Positions 17,172 to 25,705 of a DNA stretch of 64,000 nt are shown in pieces (the stretch's first letter is position 1; every line of letters begins with the position of its first letter). The DNA is from Thermoflexales bacterium (GTDB lineage Bacteria; Chloroflexota; Anaerolineae; J036; Brachytrichaceae). The translations under genes were made by a program, and so were the position numbers. The stretch is from the NCBI GenBank assembly GCA_025056965.1, contig JANWVF010000022.1, positions 18,402 through 82,401 on the forward strand, read 5' to 3'. The notes under the pieces were generated by a model. The model saw nothing but the letters and a program-made list of their open reading frames with translations, searched no databases and was not told the origin of the DNA.

Positions 17172-17177
17172 TACAAT
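17172..17177 (+). promoter_or_regulatory. -10 box of the M20 amidohydrolase gene, leaderless
   Basis: TACAAT is followed by seven bases and the ATG at 17185. Confidence 0.5.
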
Positions 17178-17184
17178 TCGCGGC

Positions 17185-18438
17185 ATGAGCACTCTCGATC
17201 CCAAACGCACCGTCCAAGAGTTACAAGAGTTGCGCGCGCTGACCAGCGACCCGAACACCGGAGGCGCCATGCGCGTAGCGTGGACCGACACCTGGTTGAA
17301 GGCGCGCGAGTGGCTGCGCGAGAAGACTCACGGGCTGCCCCTCGAAATTCACAACGACGAAGCAGGCAACACCTGGTACACCCTGCCCGGCAAAAGCAAG
17401 CGAGCCCTGCTCATCGGCGGGCACATGGACAGCGTGCCAAACGGCGGCTGGCTGGATGGTTGCTTGAATGTGCTAGCCGGCTTGGAAGTGCTGCGCCGCA
17501 TTAACGACCAGTATCAGGGCCAGCCGCCGGTTACCGTGCGGCTGGTGGATTGGGCCGATGAAGAGGGCGCGCGCTTTGGGCGCAGCTTGCTCGGCAGCAG
17601 CGCCTGCGGCGGCACGTTCAAGCCAAACGAGGATCGCCACCGCACCGACAAAGACGGCATCCGGCTCGAGGACGCGCTGCGACGCTGCGGCGTGGACATT
17701 GACCAGATGGGCAAGAGCCACAAAGAACTCAAGAACGCGGCTGCCTACCTGGAATTGCACATCGAACAGGGGCCGGTCTTGGAGAGCATGGGGCTGCCCT
17801 TGGGCGCGGTGCTGGGCACGTTCGGCGTCGAGCGCCATGCCATTAAGTTCATCGGCCAAGCAGCGCACTCCGGCAGCACACCGATGGACAAGCGACGCGA
17901 CGCATTGGCCGCCGCGGCCAAGCTGGCCCTAGAGATCCGACCGATCGCCAACAAATACGGCGGCGTGTGCACCGTGGGCAGCTGCGTCACCAAGCCCGGC
18001 ATCGTCACCGCTGTCGTCGGCGAATGCGACATCACCCTCGACCAGCGCCACCTGAGCGCCGGCAAACTGGCGCGCATGTATAGCGAGGCCGTCAAAGCCA
18101 GCAAGCGCTTCGCCAAAGAGGAAAAGTGCGAGGTGAGCTGGAGCCGCATCTGGAACATCGAGCCGATCCTCTTCGACAAGGCGCTGATTAAGATGTGCTA
18201 CGACAGTTGCGTCGAGGTGGCTGGCACGGCGCACAAGCTGCCCAGCGGCCCACTGCACGATGCCGCCGAAGTCGCGCGCGCCGGCGTGCCAACGGTGATG
18301 ATGTTCGTCCAAAGCCTGCGCGGCATCTCGCACAATCCCATCGAGGACACCAAAATCGAGCACATCGAGATGAGCGTGCGCGCGCTGGACAGGCTGGCCG
18401 ACAAGGCAATGGCGTGGATTCAGCGCAGCAAGGCGTGA
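17185..18438 (+). CDS. M20-family amidohydrolase (hydantoinase/carbamoylase type)
   Basis: A 417-residue zinc hydrolase. LIGGHMDSVPNGGWLDG near residues 75-90 supplies the first metal-binding histidine and aspartate, DWADEEGARFGRSLLGS the catalytic glutamate pair, and LELHIEQGPVLE a further metal-ligand histidine. AAHSGSTPMDKRRDAL marks the dimerisation domain. The subgroup includes N-carbamoyl-L-amino-acid hydrolase, beta-ureidopropionase and allantoate amidohydrolase, all releasing ammonia or carbamoyl groups. The exact substrate cannot be told, as no pathway neighbours are present. Confidence 0.87.
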   Translation: MSTLDPKRTVQELQELRALTSDPNTGGAMRVAWTDTWLKAREWLREKTHGLPLEIHNDEAGNTWYTLPGKSKRALLIGGHMDSVPNGGWLDGCLNVLAGLEVLRRINDQYQGQPPVTVRLVDWADEEGARFGRSLLGSSACGGTFKPNEDRHRTDKDGIRLEDALRRCGVDIDQMGKSHKELKNAAAYLELHIEQGPVLESMGLPLGAVLGTFGVERHAIKFIGQAAHSGSTPMDKRRDALAAAAKLALEIRPIANKYGGVCTVGSCVTKPGIVTAVVGECDITLDQRHLSAGKLARMYSEAVKASKRFAKEEKCEVSWSRIWNIEPILFDKALIKMCYDSCVEVAGTAHKLPSGPLHDAAEVARAGVPTVMMFVQSLRGISHNPIEDTKIEHIEMSVRALDRLADKAMAWIQRSKA

Positions 18439-18700
18439 ACCGGCAACCTTGCGCGTCGCCCGCAACTTCGCCTGCTGCCTGCTCAGTCGGCGGAGCCTAT
18501 CGAGTGGTGGGTGCCCCATCTCTCTCTTGGCAGCGTAGCCCCGCGGCGCGCTTTCAAGGCCGCGCCGATACCCGGAGGTGCGCGCAATTGGACTGGACGC
18601 TCGCACAGGGGCGAGCTGCTCTTTTGATGGGTGTCTCGCCACCTGCTTTCGTTTAAACTCGACGCGCCGAGAAGGCGTGTTCGCTTGTCAGGAGGCAGCC

Positions 18701-19198
18701 ATGTCGAATGCATCTCTGGGGTTTAAGAAGATCCTCGTGCCGCTGGACGGCTCACGGTTTGCTGAAGGGGCACTGCCCTACGCGCAAATGTTGGCCGAAC
18801 ACTCCGGCGGGCAAATCGAACTTCTGCGCATCGCCGTGCATCCATCGAGCTATGTCTACGTCAACGACCCGGCCGTGCTGGCCAGCCTATACGACAGCGA
18901 CCGCGCGCACTGCGAGGAATACCTACAAAAGGTGGCTGCAGGGTTGCGAGGGACGACGTCGCTCACGATCACGACGGCCGTGCTAGAAGGTCCGGTCGCC
19001 GATGCGATCCTCGACCGCGCCGAGGAGACGAACGCCGATCTGATCGTCATGTCCACGCACGGCCGCAGCGGAATGGAGCGCTGGCTCCTGGGCAGCGTGG
19101 CCGAAAAGGTCGTCCGCGGCGCGAGGATTCCGGTGATGCTCGTCCGCCCTAAGCAACCCGGCGCGCCCGCGACAGCGGCCGATGCTGCTCAGCCATGA
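18701..19198 (+). CDS. Universal stress protein (UspA family)
   Basis: A 165-residue single-domain protein starting MSNASLGFKKILVPLDGSRF. The ATP-binding signature STHGRSGMERWLLGSVAEKV and RIPVMLVRP are typical of ATP-binding Usp proteins. ATG 18701 is chosen because AGGAGG lies 5 nt upstream. It probably modulates stress survival in the cytoplasm. The 262 bp before it hold no other recognised feature. It ends before a bidirectional terminator shared with smpB. Confidence 0.9.
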   Translation: MSNASLGFKKILVPLDGSRFAEGALPYAQMLAEHSGGQIELLRIAVHPSSYVYVNDPAVLASLYDSDRAHCEEYLQKVAAGLRGTTSLTITTAVLEGPVADAILDRAEETNADLIVMSTHGRSGMERWLLGSVAEKVVRGARIPVMLVRPKQPGAPATAADAAQP

Positions 19199-19205
19199 GC
19201 ATGCC

Positions 19206-19246
19206 AAGACGCGCGCGCCCCAACCGAGCCGGGGCGTGCGTCTTTT
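19206..19246. terminator. Bidirectional terminator between usp and smpB
   Basis: AAGACGCGCGCGCCCC (19206-19221) pairs almost completely with GGGGCGTGCGTCTT (19231-19244), followed by TTTT on the plus strand. The minus-strand reading gives a similar stem for smpB. Confidence 0.75.
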
Positions 19247-19282
19247 CCGGCGGGCAAGGCCCCGCATCGCCCGTGCAGGGAC

Positions 19283-19768
19283 TCAGTAGCGCTCGCGCAG
19301 CGCGCGCTGAATCTCGCGGTCGGCGTCGCGCTTCGCCACCGCCTGGCGCTTGTCGTAGAGCTTCTTGCCCTTGGCCAGTGCGATCTCGACCTTTGCCCGC
19401 CCGCGCTTGAGATATGCCTTGGTAGCGATCGCCGTGTAGCCCTTGCGCTCGACGCCGCGCGCGAGTTCAAGGATCTCCCTCTTGTGCAGGAGCAGCTTGC
19501 GATCACGGCGTTCACCGGTTTGCGCCGCTGCGCGAGCGAAGCCGGTTGCGAGATCGTAGGCGGGGATATAGGCGTTGATCAGCCAGGCTTCGCCGTCGCG
19601 CACCTGCACGAAGGCATCGCGCAGGTCCATTTTGCCCGCTCGGACCGACTTGATCTCTCCGCCGGTCAGGACGATGCCTGCCTCGTAGCGCGTTTCGAGC
19701 GCGTAGTCAAAGGTCGCCCGGCGATTGGACGCGACGATCTTTATCGCGGAGTCGTTCGTCTTGCTCAT
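19283..19768 (-). CDS. smpB: tmRNA-binding protein SmpB
   Basis: A 161-residue protein with ASNRRATFDYALETRYEAGI, VLTGGEIKSVRAGKMDLRDA and the C-terminal KGKKLYDKR motif that SmpB places in the ribosomal A site. It partners tmRNA in rescuing stalled ribosomes. Its ATG overlaps the stop of the large upstream membrane protein by four bases. The ssrA gene is not in the window. Confidence 0.96.
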   Translation of the reverse strand: MSKTNDSAIKIVASNRRATFDYALETRYEAGIVLTGGEIKSVRAGKMDLRDAFVQVRDGEAWLINAYIPAYDLATGFARAAAQTGERRDRKLLLHKREILELARGVERKGYTAIATKAYLKRGRAKVEIALAKGKKLYDKRQAVAKRDADREIQRALRERY

Positions 19769-22700
19769 CCTGACCTCCCTCCATTGACGACGGTTGGCTG
19801 CATTCGGCGCACGCGCGATTCTGCCACCTCTCCATCACCGGCTGCGACTTCGTAAATGGTGACGCCGGGGTTCTGATAGACCACGCGCAGGTCGCCGGCC
19901 TCGACCAGCGCGACGAATTTGTCGAAGCCGGCCGGGTCGTTGTACAGGCGCTCCATCTCGCCCACGATCACGTAGCGCACGTCGTAGCGGCGCAGCAGCA
20001 AACGCGCGCGGGCGATGTCGGTCGTGCTGTAGAACTCGCGCACGTCGGCGACGCGGTCTTCGACCACAGGCGCGCCAAGCGCGGCGCGTTGCTGTCGCTG
20101 ATGCCATTCCCAGCCGACGACGGTGGGCAAGCCGGTGTAGATCGAGAAGCGCGCACTCCAGCGATATTGGTTGCCGCCGGCAGCGCCTTCCTCGATAATC
20201 GTCGGCGAGCCCGCGACGTGGTCTTGCATCCAGCGAATGGCGTCGTAGTCGTGGATCAGCGGGAATTCGGCTTGCCGACCGGCGTACTCTTCGCTGCGCA
20301 CCGCATCCCGCATGAACGCCATGCCGTCCAGGCCGCGCGGCGCGGTTCGCACGTAGCGGTCATCTACCTTGGCCGGGATGGCGAAGACCGGATACAGCAT
20401 GGCCAAGAAGAACGCGACGGCAAAAGCCCCTGTGAAAGCCGCGCGCAAGAGCATCTTCGGCAGGCGTCGCGTGGCCGCTGGCTCACCGGCGAACAGCGCC
20501 TCGAGCGACCAGATCAAGGCGACCGCCGCCGAGACGCTTAGCATGAGCCAAGCTTGAATGTAGAACTTGAACTGCGTGTTCATGCGCCCGATGTCGCCGC
20601 GCAGCGTGAACAGCTCGACGAACAGCGTGACGGCAAATGCCCCCGCCGTCATCAGCCACACTAGGCGCGTCGGCGACGCACGATCCGGCAACCAGGCGCA
20701 AGCGAACGCCAGCAGCGTGATCGGTGCAGCGACAACGGCTACCGGCGTTTCGCGCAGCGCCAGCCACGCGCCGCCGGTTAAACCGATGGCCGCGACGATG
20801 CCCAAGGCCGCGCGCTGCGCTCGCCCGCCGATGGACAGCTCGCGCAGCAGATAAAAGCCGATCGGGATGAGGAACAGGCCGTATATTGTGAAGTAGGTTT
20901 CCAGCCGCGTGCGATCGCCGCTCCACGGGTCAATTTCGTTGTAGGCGGAGCCATAGTTCACCAGGTAAGGCGCCATCGCCAACCGCGTGAGCGCGACGAA
21001 CGCGACGACCGACGGCAGCGCGGCAAGGGCGGCGCGCAGCAGCCGCCACAGGTTGAGCGACTGCCCTTCACCGATTTCGATCCGCCCCAGCACCAGGCCG
21101 GCAGCGGCCAGCAGCAAGTAGGGCGGGTAGTCCCATGAGTTCGTCGGCCAGAGCATCCCGGTCACGACGGCGGCTAGGACGATCGCCACCCAGCGATGCA
21201 CCCCGGCAGCGAAGGCCAGCGCAAACGCCAAGGCCAAGTAGGCCAGCGGCATGGCCATCATGTGGGCATGCAAGTCGGCATAGAGAAAGGTAAAGAGCGG
21301 GAACTCGGCGATCATCACCTCGGGCGCAGGCCGTGTCGGGTTCCAGTATGGCCACCACGGCGCGACCGGCAGCGGCGCGCCTCCCAGCCACTTCAGTATG
21401 CCGCTCACCAAAGCGACGGGCGCGGCGACGCCCTGCTCGATCCCGCCTAGTTTTTGCCAAGCCGGGCCGACCACGCGAATCTGATCGCCATTGCCGATGA
21501 CGACGGCGAAAGTCGCGGCGATCAGTCCGGCCACGACCGCGCGCCGAAGCACAGGGGCATTCGGCCTAGCCGCCGCATAGAACGACGCGCCCAGCCCGAA
21601 CGCGCCGCAAGCCGTCATGGCGAACAACGTGGGGATGACGATGTTGTACGCCATGGCCGGATCAATACCCAGCGCCTTGATCGGCAGGCCGACCATGACG
21701 AAGCCGTAATAGTAGTAGTTGATCGCGCCGCCTGCGAACCAGGGGTCTTGCGGCGGGAAGTAGGTTGCCTTCAGCACCGCGTTGAGGTAGGCGAAGTCCA
21801 TCGGTTTCTCGCCGCCGAAGAACGGATGCCACAGATCGGGATTGCCGGCGCGCACGAGCAAGAAGAAGGCGAACGCCACCAGGAACAAGCCCTCGCCGAC
21901 GAGCATCACCGGCCAACGCGCGCGCACCAGCGCGATGATGTCGTCGCGGTGAAGATGGCCGATCGTCGCCGCCATCACGACGAAGACGATGACGATGGCC
22001 CAGATCACGCTCGGCTTGAACGGCGCGATGCGCAGGCTGGCCAACCACCAGGCGATGAACGATGCGATGAGCAGGCCGAAGATTTTGGCGAATGCATAGC
22101 CTCCATCCACAAACGCAGGCAGACGCCAGGTGGAAGAGGCGGGATCGGCCTGTGTCCGGCCTCCGAGAGCCGAGCGCTTCGTCGCGGTCGCTAGCAGCAT
22201 AAAACCGGCAATGCCTAGTGCCTCGATCAACACGAGCCAGGCGAGGACGGCGAGCAGCTGCGACCGATTCAGCGGCGAGTCGCGCGGGAAGAGCTCGCGC
22301 CACGTGCCACCCGTCTGCTGCGCCTCGCGCGTGTGTTGGTCGAGCAGTAGGCCGCCCGGCGTGTTGCTGGCCTGAAGAGCGGTCTGGCGCACCGTGCGCA
22401 TGTCCACGTAGGGGCCGAGCGTGCGCTCGACGAGCGCCGAGGAATACGTCGGCGTCTTCTGGAAGATCAGCACGCGCGGGTGGTCGTAGACCGAGAAGGC
22501 CTCCTCCGCTTTCGGATAGGGCACCTCGATGCCCGGCGGCGTCCCTTGCACGCCAGCCGGGCGCGTCAGGCGCTGCGGCATCTCCTGATCGTTGAAGACG
22601 AACGGGCCGATGCGCGGGAAGCGATGAAAGTCGGCAACCAGCGCGAAGCCCAGCTCGCCGCTCATGAGCGCGCGGTAATAAGCGTTGGTCATCGGGAAGC

Positions 22701-24963
22701 GCCACGGCAGGCGCGCCACCGAGGCGTAATGCCGGTTGCTGTTCAGCACAATGTAGTCGGCTTCGTCCAGCGCCCGCACGAACATCTCATATTTGGCCGG
22801 ATCGTCTTCGTTGTATACCGGCATGTCGCCCCAGGCCGAGCTGCTCAGCCCGCGGTAGTACCAACCGAAGCCGTCCTTGCCCTCGATGCGGAAGGGGATG
22901 CCTTCGTCGAAGTGCTGGTTGGCGATGACGCTGGTGCGTGCGCGCAGGCCGTCGCCGTCCAGCAGCGTCAGCTCGAGCGTGTAGTCGGAGTCCGGCTCGA
23001 TCACTACGCCGTCGAACGCGAGCATGGCCGCGCCCGGGCCGATGCGCCCGCGGACGACACCCAGCTCGGCCTGCGTGCGGGTGTCGAGCAGTCGCATCTG
23101 CACCGTCCCCTTGCCCTCTACGTAGTTCAGCGTGAAGCGCGGCCGTCGGAGTGCCTCACCGATGCCGTCGGACTGTGCGCCGACGCGCACGGTCGTGATG
23201 AACGGCGCGTCCGGGTAGAGCGCGATGTCCCGGATGGGCAGTTGCACTTGGTGCGGCCGGCCGTCCACATCTCCGGCAAGCGTAAGCGCCGTGGGCACGT
23301 TCGCGTAGATCCAGCGCGACGCCTCGGTGCGCGTCAGCTCACCGTCGTAGATGCGCATGAAGGCCAGCGTCCAGGTCAGCGTCCCGCCGAGCACCAGCGC
23401 GATGAGCAATCCGGGCTTGAACACCGGAAGCCGAGCGAGGAAAGAAAGGAGCGCCGGCTTCCCCTTTGCGGCCTCTGCTTGCGAGCCGCCGATCCTCATC
23501 CACCCGCCCCTCCACAGGGCTATCAGGACGGCTGCGGCGGCGACGCACAGCATCGGGTAGATCGGCAGTTGGTAGCGCAGCGATTTGACGAACTGCGTGC
23601 CCTGGTAAAGGAAGAAGCCGAAGATCCAAAGCGTGGGCACCAGATAGGCATATCGGCGCCGTCCGCGCAGCAGCCGGCCGAGCATGTAGAACGCGCCGAT
23701 CACAGCGGTCACGCCGAGCGGCACGCCCAGCCCGTAGAACACGATGTTGGTGAGCGGAAAGAGGATGGGCGCGCGGTTGGCCCATTGCCAGCCCCATGGC
23801 GGGTCGGCCATGCCGGAGGACTGCGCAGCCGCAAACTGGAGCTCGGCGACCCAGCGCGCCGACGGCACGATGAGCGGGCGCAGGAACGCCGGGATGCGCT
23901 CGACGAGGCGCGACAGGGCTTCGGGCATCGGTGGCGTGCGCTGACAGATCTCGAACTGTTCACGGTTGGTCAGCGCGTCGCAGGCGCGGATGGTATAGGC
24001 CCACTCGATTTCGCTGCCGCCGACGAATCCGTAGGGCTGCGTCAGCCGAAAGCCGGCGAAGGCAGTCGCACCGGCGATCAGCACGGCGGCCAGCGCGGTG
24101 ATCAGGGCCGGGCCGGTCGCGCGCCGATCGCGCACGACGGCAATCGCGATGGCGACGACCGTCAGCAGGGCGGTCGGCCAGGCGCTGATCTTGCTCGCAA
24201 CCGCCAAGCCGGAGCATAAGCCGGCCAGTGCGGCGTTCGCCCACAACGCCGATGCGCCGCGCCGCGAAGTCACCTCCAACGTCGCGATGCGCACACAGAA
24301 ATACAGGCAGCCGGTGACGAACATCGTCAGCGCGCTTTCGACGACGAAGAACTTGCTGTGTTGGATCTGCAACACGGCCAGGGCGCTGAACGCCGCAGCC
24401 AGCAGGCCGACCCGCCACCCGAATAACCGCCGACCGGTGAGATACACCACCAGCACGGTGATCGTATCGGCGAGCGCCGAGAGCAGACGCCCGACCAGCC
24501 GGATGTATTCGTAGCCGGTGAAGAAGCCCTGAACGCATTCGGTAGCAGCCGTGCCGAAGAGTAGCCGACCGAGGGCTGCGGGGACAACTGCATGCGTTGG
24601 CGCGCAGCCCTGGTCGAGGAACTCGGCAAGCGCGCGCCCGCCGAACAGCGGCAGCGTGCCGTATACCCAGCTCTGACGATTGTTATATGGGTTGAGCGGC
24701 GACCGAGCCGGATCGAGATACTCCTCAAAGCTGCTCGGCATTTGCAAAGCCGAGATCACGTTCGTCACATGGCGCTCGTCGGGATGGTTGTACTGGCTCT
24801 GATCCCAGTTGAGATCGTAGAAGCGCAACGCCGCCGCAACGGCGAGGATGACGAACAAAGCCGCCGGGCGCAGGTATCGCCGCAATCGCCGGGGAGCGCG
24901 CCGATCGTTCGAGGAGATTAGGCTGGTGTCGGAAGTCGCGGCCTTGGTCAACTCCGCAGACAT
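19765..24963 (-). CDS. Giant membrane protein: family-39-like glycosyltransferase fused to a YYY (DUF2298) domain
   Basis: A 1732-residue protein with more than twenty predicted membrane helices. The N-terminal half starts with a helix followed by FYDLNWDQSQYNHPDERHV, the DxxxPDE-like first loop of PMT/ArnT-type mannosyltransferases, then a long periplasmic domain. The second half, from about residue 930, is a Chlor_Arch_YYY/DUF2298 module, with NYYYYGFVMVGLPIK near 1078 as its name-giving motif and a short soluble C-terminal domain. YYY proteins are of unknown function. The likely role is transfer of sugars from lipid carriers to envelope acceptors. The gene is translationally overlapped with smpB, and a TATAAT lies 7 nt before its ATG. 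Confidence 0.85.
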   Translation of the reverse strand: MSAELTKAATSDTSLISSNDRRAPRRLRRYLRPAALFVILAVAAALRFYDLNWDQSQYNHPDERHVTNVISALQMPSSFEEYLDPARSPLNPYNNRQSWVYGTLPLFGGRALAEFLDQGCAPTHAVVPAALGRLLFGTAATECVQGFFTGYEYIRLVGRLLSALADTITVLVVYLTGRRLFGWRVGLLAAAFSALAVLQIQHSKFFVVESALTMFVTGCLYFCVRIATLEVTSRRGASALWANAALAGLCSGLAVASKISAWPTALLTVVAIAIAVVRDRRATGPALITALAAVLIAGATAFAGFRLTQPYGFVGGSEIEWAYTIRACDALTNREQFEICQRTPPMPEALSRLVERIPAFLRPLIVPSARWVAELQFAAAQSSGMADPPWGWQWANRAPILFPLTNIVFYGLGVPLGVTAVIGAFYMLGRLLRGRRRYAYLVPTLWIFGFFLYQGTQFVKSLRYQLPIYPMLCVAAAAVLIALWRGGWMRIGGSQAEAAKGKPALLSFLARLPVFKPGLLIALVLGGTLTWTLAFMRIYDGELTRTEASRWIYANVPTALTLAGDVDGRPHQVQLPIRDIALYPDAPFITTVRVGAQSDGIGEALRRPRFTLNYVEGKGTVQMRLLDTRTQAELGVVRGRIGPGAAMLAFDGVVIEPDSDYTLELTLLDGDGLRARTSVIANQHFDEGIPFRIEGKDGFGWYYRGLSSSAWGDMPVYNEDDPAKYEMFVRALDEADYIVLNSNRHYASVARLPWRFPMTNAYYRALMSGELGFALVADFHRFPRIGPFVFNDQEMPQRLTRPAGVQGTPPGIEVPYPKAEEAFSVYDHPRVLIFQKTPTYSSALVERTLGPYVDMRTVRQTALQASNTPGGLLLDQHTREAQQTGGTWRELFPRDSPLNRSQLLAVLAWLVLIEALGIAGFMLLATATKRSALGGRTQADPASSTWRLPAFVDGGYAFAKIFGLLIASFIAWWLASLRIAPFKPSVIWAIVIVFVVMAATIGHLHRDDIIALVRARWPVMLVGEGLFLVAFAFFLLVRAGNPDLWHPFFGGEKPMDFAYLNAVLKATYFPPQDPWFAGGAINYYYYGFVMVGLPIKALGIDPAMAYNIVIPTLFAMTACGAFGLGASFYAAARPNAPVLRRAVVAGLIAATFAVVIGNGDQIRVVGPAWQKLGGIEQGVAAPVALVSGILKWLGGAPLPVAPWWPYWNPTRPAPEVMIAEFPLFTFLYADLHAHMMAMPLAYLALAFALAFAAGVHRWVAIVLAAVVTGMLWPTNSWDYPPYLLLAAAGLVLGRIEIGEGQSLNLWRLLRAALAALPSVVAFVALTRLAMAPYLVNYGSAYNEIDPWSGDRTRLETYFTIYGLFLIPIGFYLLRELSIGGRAQRAALGIVAAIGLTGGAWLALRETPVAVVAAPITLLAFACAWLPDRASPTRLVWLMTAGAFAVTLFVELFTLRGDIGRMNTQFKFYIQAWLMLSVSAAVALIWSLEALFAGEPAATRRLPKMLLRAAFTGAFAVAFFLAMLYPVFAIPAKVDDRYVRTAPRGLDGMAFMRDAVRSEEYAGRQAEFPLIHDYDAIRWMQDHVAGSPTIIEEGAAGGNQYRWSARFSIYTGLPTVVGWEWHQRQQRAALGAPVVEDRVADVREFYSTTDIARARLLLRRYDVRYVIVGEMERLYNDPAGFDKFVALVEAGDLRVVYQNPGVTIYEVAAGDGEVAESRVRRMQPTVVNGGRSG

Positions 24964-24970
24964 CGGCGCG

Positions 24971-24976
24971 ATTATA
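24971..24976 (-). promoter_or_regulatory. -10 box of the giant membrane protein gene, leaderless
   Basis: TATAAT on the minus strand, seven bases before ATG 24963. The -35 is weak. Confidence 0.5.
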
Positions 24977-25162
24977 TTGGGCGAGAGAGTAAACGGTAGA
25001 TTAAGCTCACTGCGTCCTCGCCCAACGCCCTCTCGGCTTAAGCTAGGTGGTTGACCTTCTTGGGGCAGGTGAGCTTGTGTGCTGCCGATGCACTAATTCG
25101 ATACACCTGCGGCAGGCTTCAGAGCAGGGCTAGGACGGGTCTGCTATCCGAGGCGGACAAAT

Positions 25163-25187
25163 AAAAAACCGCCATAGATGAGGGCGG
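25163..25187 (-). terminator. Intrinsic terminator of the initiator tRNA gene
   Basis: On the minus strand, CCGCC and GGCGG (with flanking A-T pairs) form a stem with a 9-nt loop, followed directly by TTTTTT. It lies 7 nt beyond the tRNA 3' end. Confidence 0.8.
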
Positions 25188-25194
25188 CTTTAAA

Positions 25195-25266
25195 TAGCGG
25201 GAGTAGGATTCGAACCTACGACCTTCAGGTTATGAGCCTGACGAGCTGCCACTGCTCTATCCCGCA
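25195..25266 (-). tRNA. Initiator tRNA-fMet (anticodon CAT)
   Basis: A 72-nt cloverleaf. The acceptor is T1-GCGGGA paired to TCCCGC-T72 with A73 as discriminator, so position 1-72 is a U:U mismatch, the initiator hallmark. The D arm is GAGC/GCTC, the anticodon arm TCAGG-CTCATAA-CCTGA and the T arm GTAGG-TTCGAAT-CCTAC. Its middle closely follows the E. coli fMet tRNA. Two differences stand out: the usual GGG/CCC run in the anticodon stem is AGG/CCT here, and 1-72 is U:U rather than C:A. CCA is not encoded. Confidence 0.9.
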
Positions 25267-25278
25267 TCGGCACTTGTG

Positions 25279-25306
25279 ATTATATGCACAACTCGATTTT
25301 GGTCAA
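25279..25306 (-). promoter_or_regulatory. Sigma70-type promoter of the initiator tRNA
   Basis: On the minus strand, TTGACC (25301-25306), 16-nt spacer, TATAAT (25279-25284), predicting a start near 25272, six bases before the tRNA. It is the best promoter in the window. Confidence 0.8.
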
Positions 25307-25513
25307 GGGTATTTTTGACACCAACCCGGGGCTTATGCGCCACCAAGATTGTGTCTGATGCAGACCGGGAGCATAGTCGCAAGTCATCACATATTATGTA
25401 TACGGCGTGCAGACGGCAGGCGCAGGGATGACGGTCACTGGCAGTGAACCGCTGCCAGGCAGATACATAGACGAGCATCAGCGTGCATGACGGGCGAGGC
25501 GGGGTAGGCAAAG

Positions 25514-25550
25514 GGCGGGTAAGTGAAGGCAGTGCCTTCACCTACTCGCC
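25514..25550. repeat. 37-nt near-perfect inverted repeat between tRNA-fMet and pheT
   Basis: Two 18-nt arms (GGCGGGTAAGTGAAGGCA and its near-complement) flank a single G, with one G:T and one mismatch. The inner 9 bp (GTGAAGGCA/TGCCTTCAC) are perfect. There is no T-run. The rest of 25307-25657 holds nothing I can identify. Confidence 0.7.
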
Positions 25551-25657
25551 GTCAGCGCAACAACATGTATCTGTTTGGCTGGCAACTCGATCGCGAGCAC
25601 AGCGCTCTGACGCGTGAGGTTCGCGCTAGATTCCATTTGGCCAGAGCGCAGCGATGT

Positions 25658-25687
25658 TAGAATCGCATTGTGTATCCTGCAAGTTGA
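25658..25687 (+). promoter_or_regulatory. -10 box and mini-ORF in the pheT leader
   Basis: TAGAAT (25658-25663) is followed by six bases and GTG at 25670, which opens a five-codon ORF (MYPAS) ending in TGA in the same frame as pheT. The pheT ATG is 36 nt beyond this GTG and has no Shine-Dalgarno sequence. Confidence 0.35.
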
Positions 25688-25705
25688 AGTGAGCCGCACA
25701 TCATC

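Noticed and set aside
22480..24219. Long plus-strand ORF of 579 codons opposite the giant membrane protein
   Set aside because: It is an antisense shadow of a protein with clear membrane helices and motifs, and its own composition is Arg/Ala/Gln-rich.
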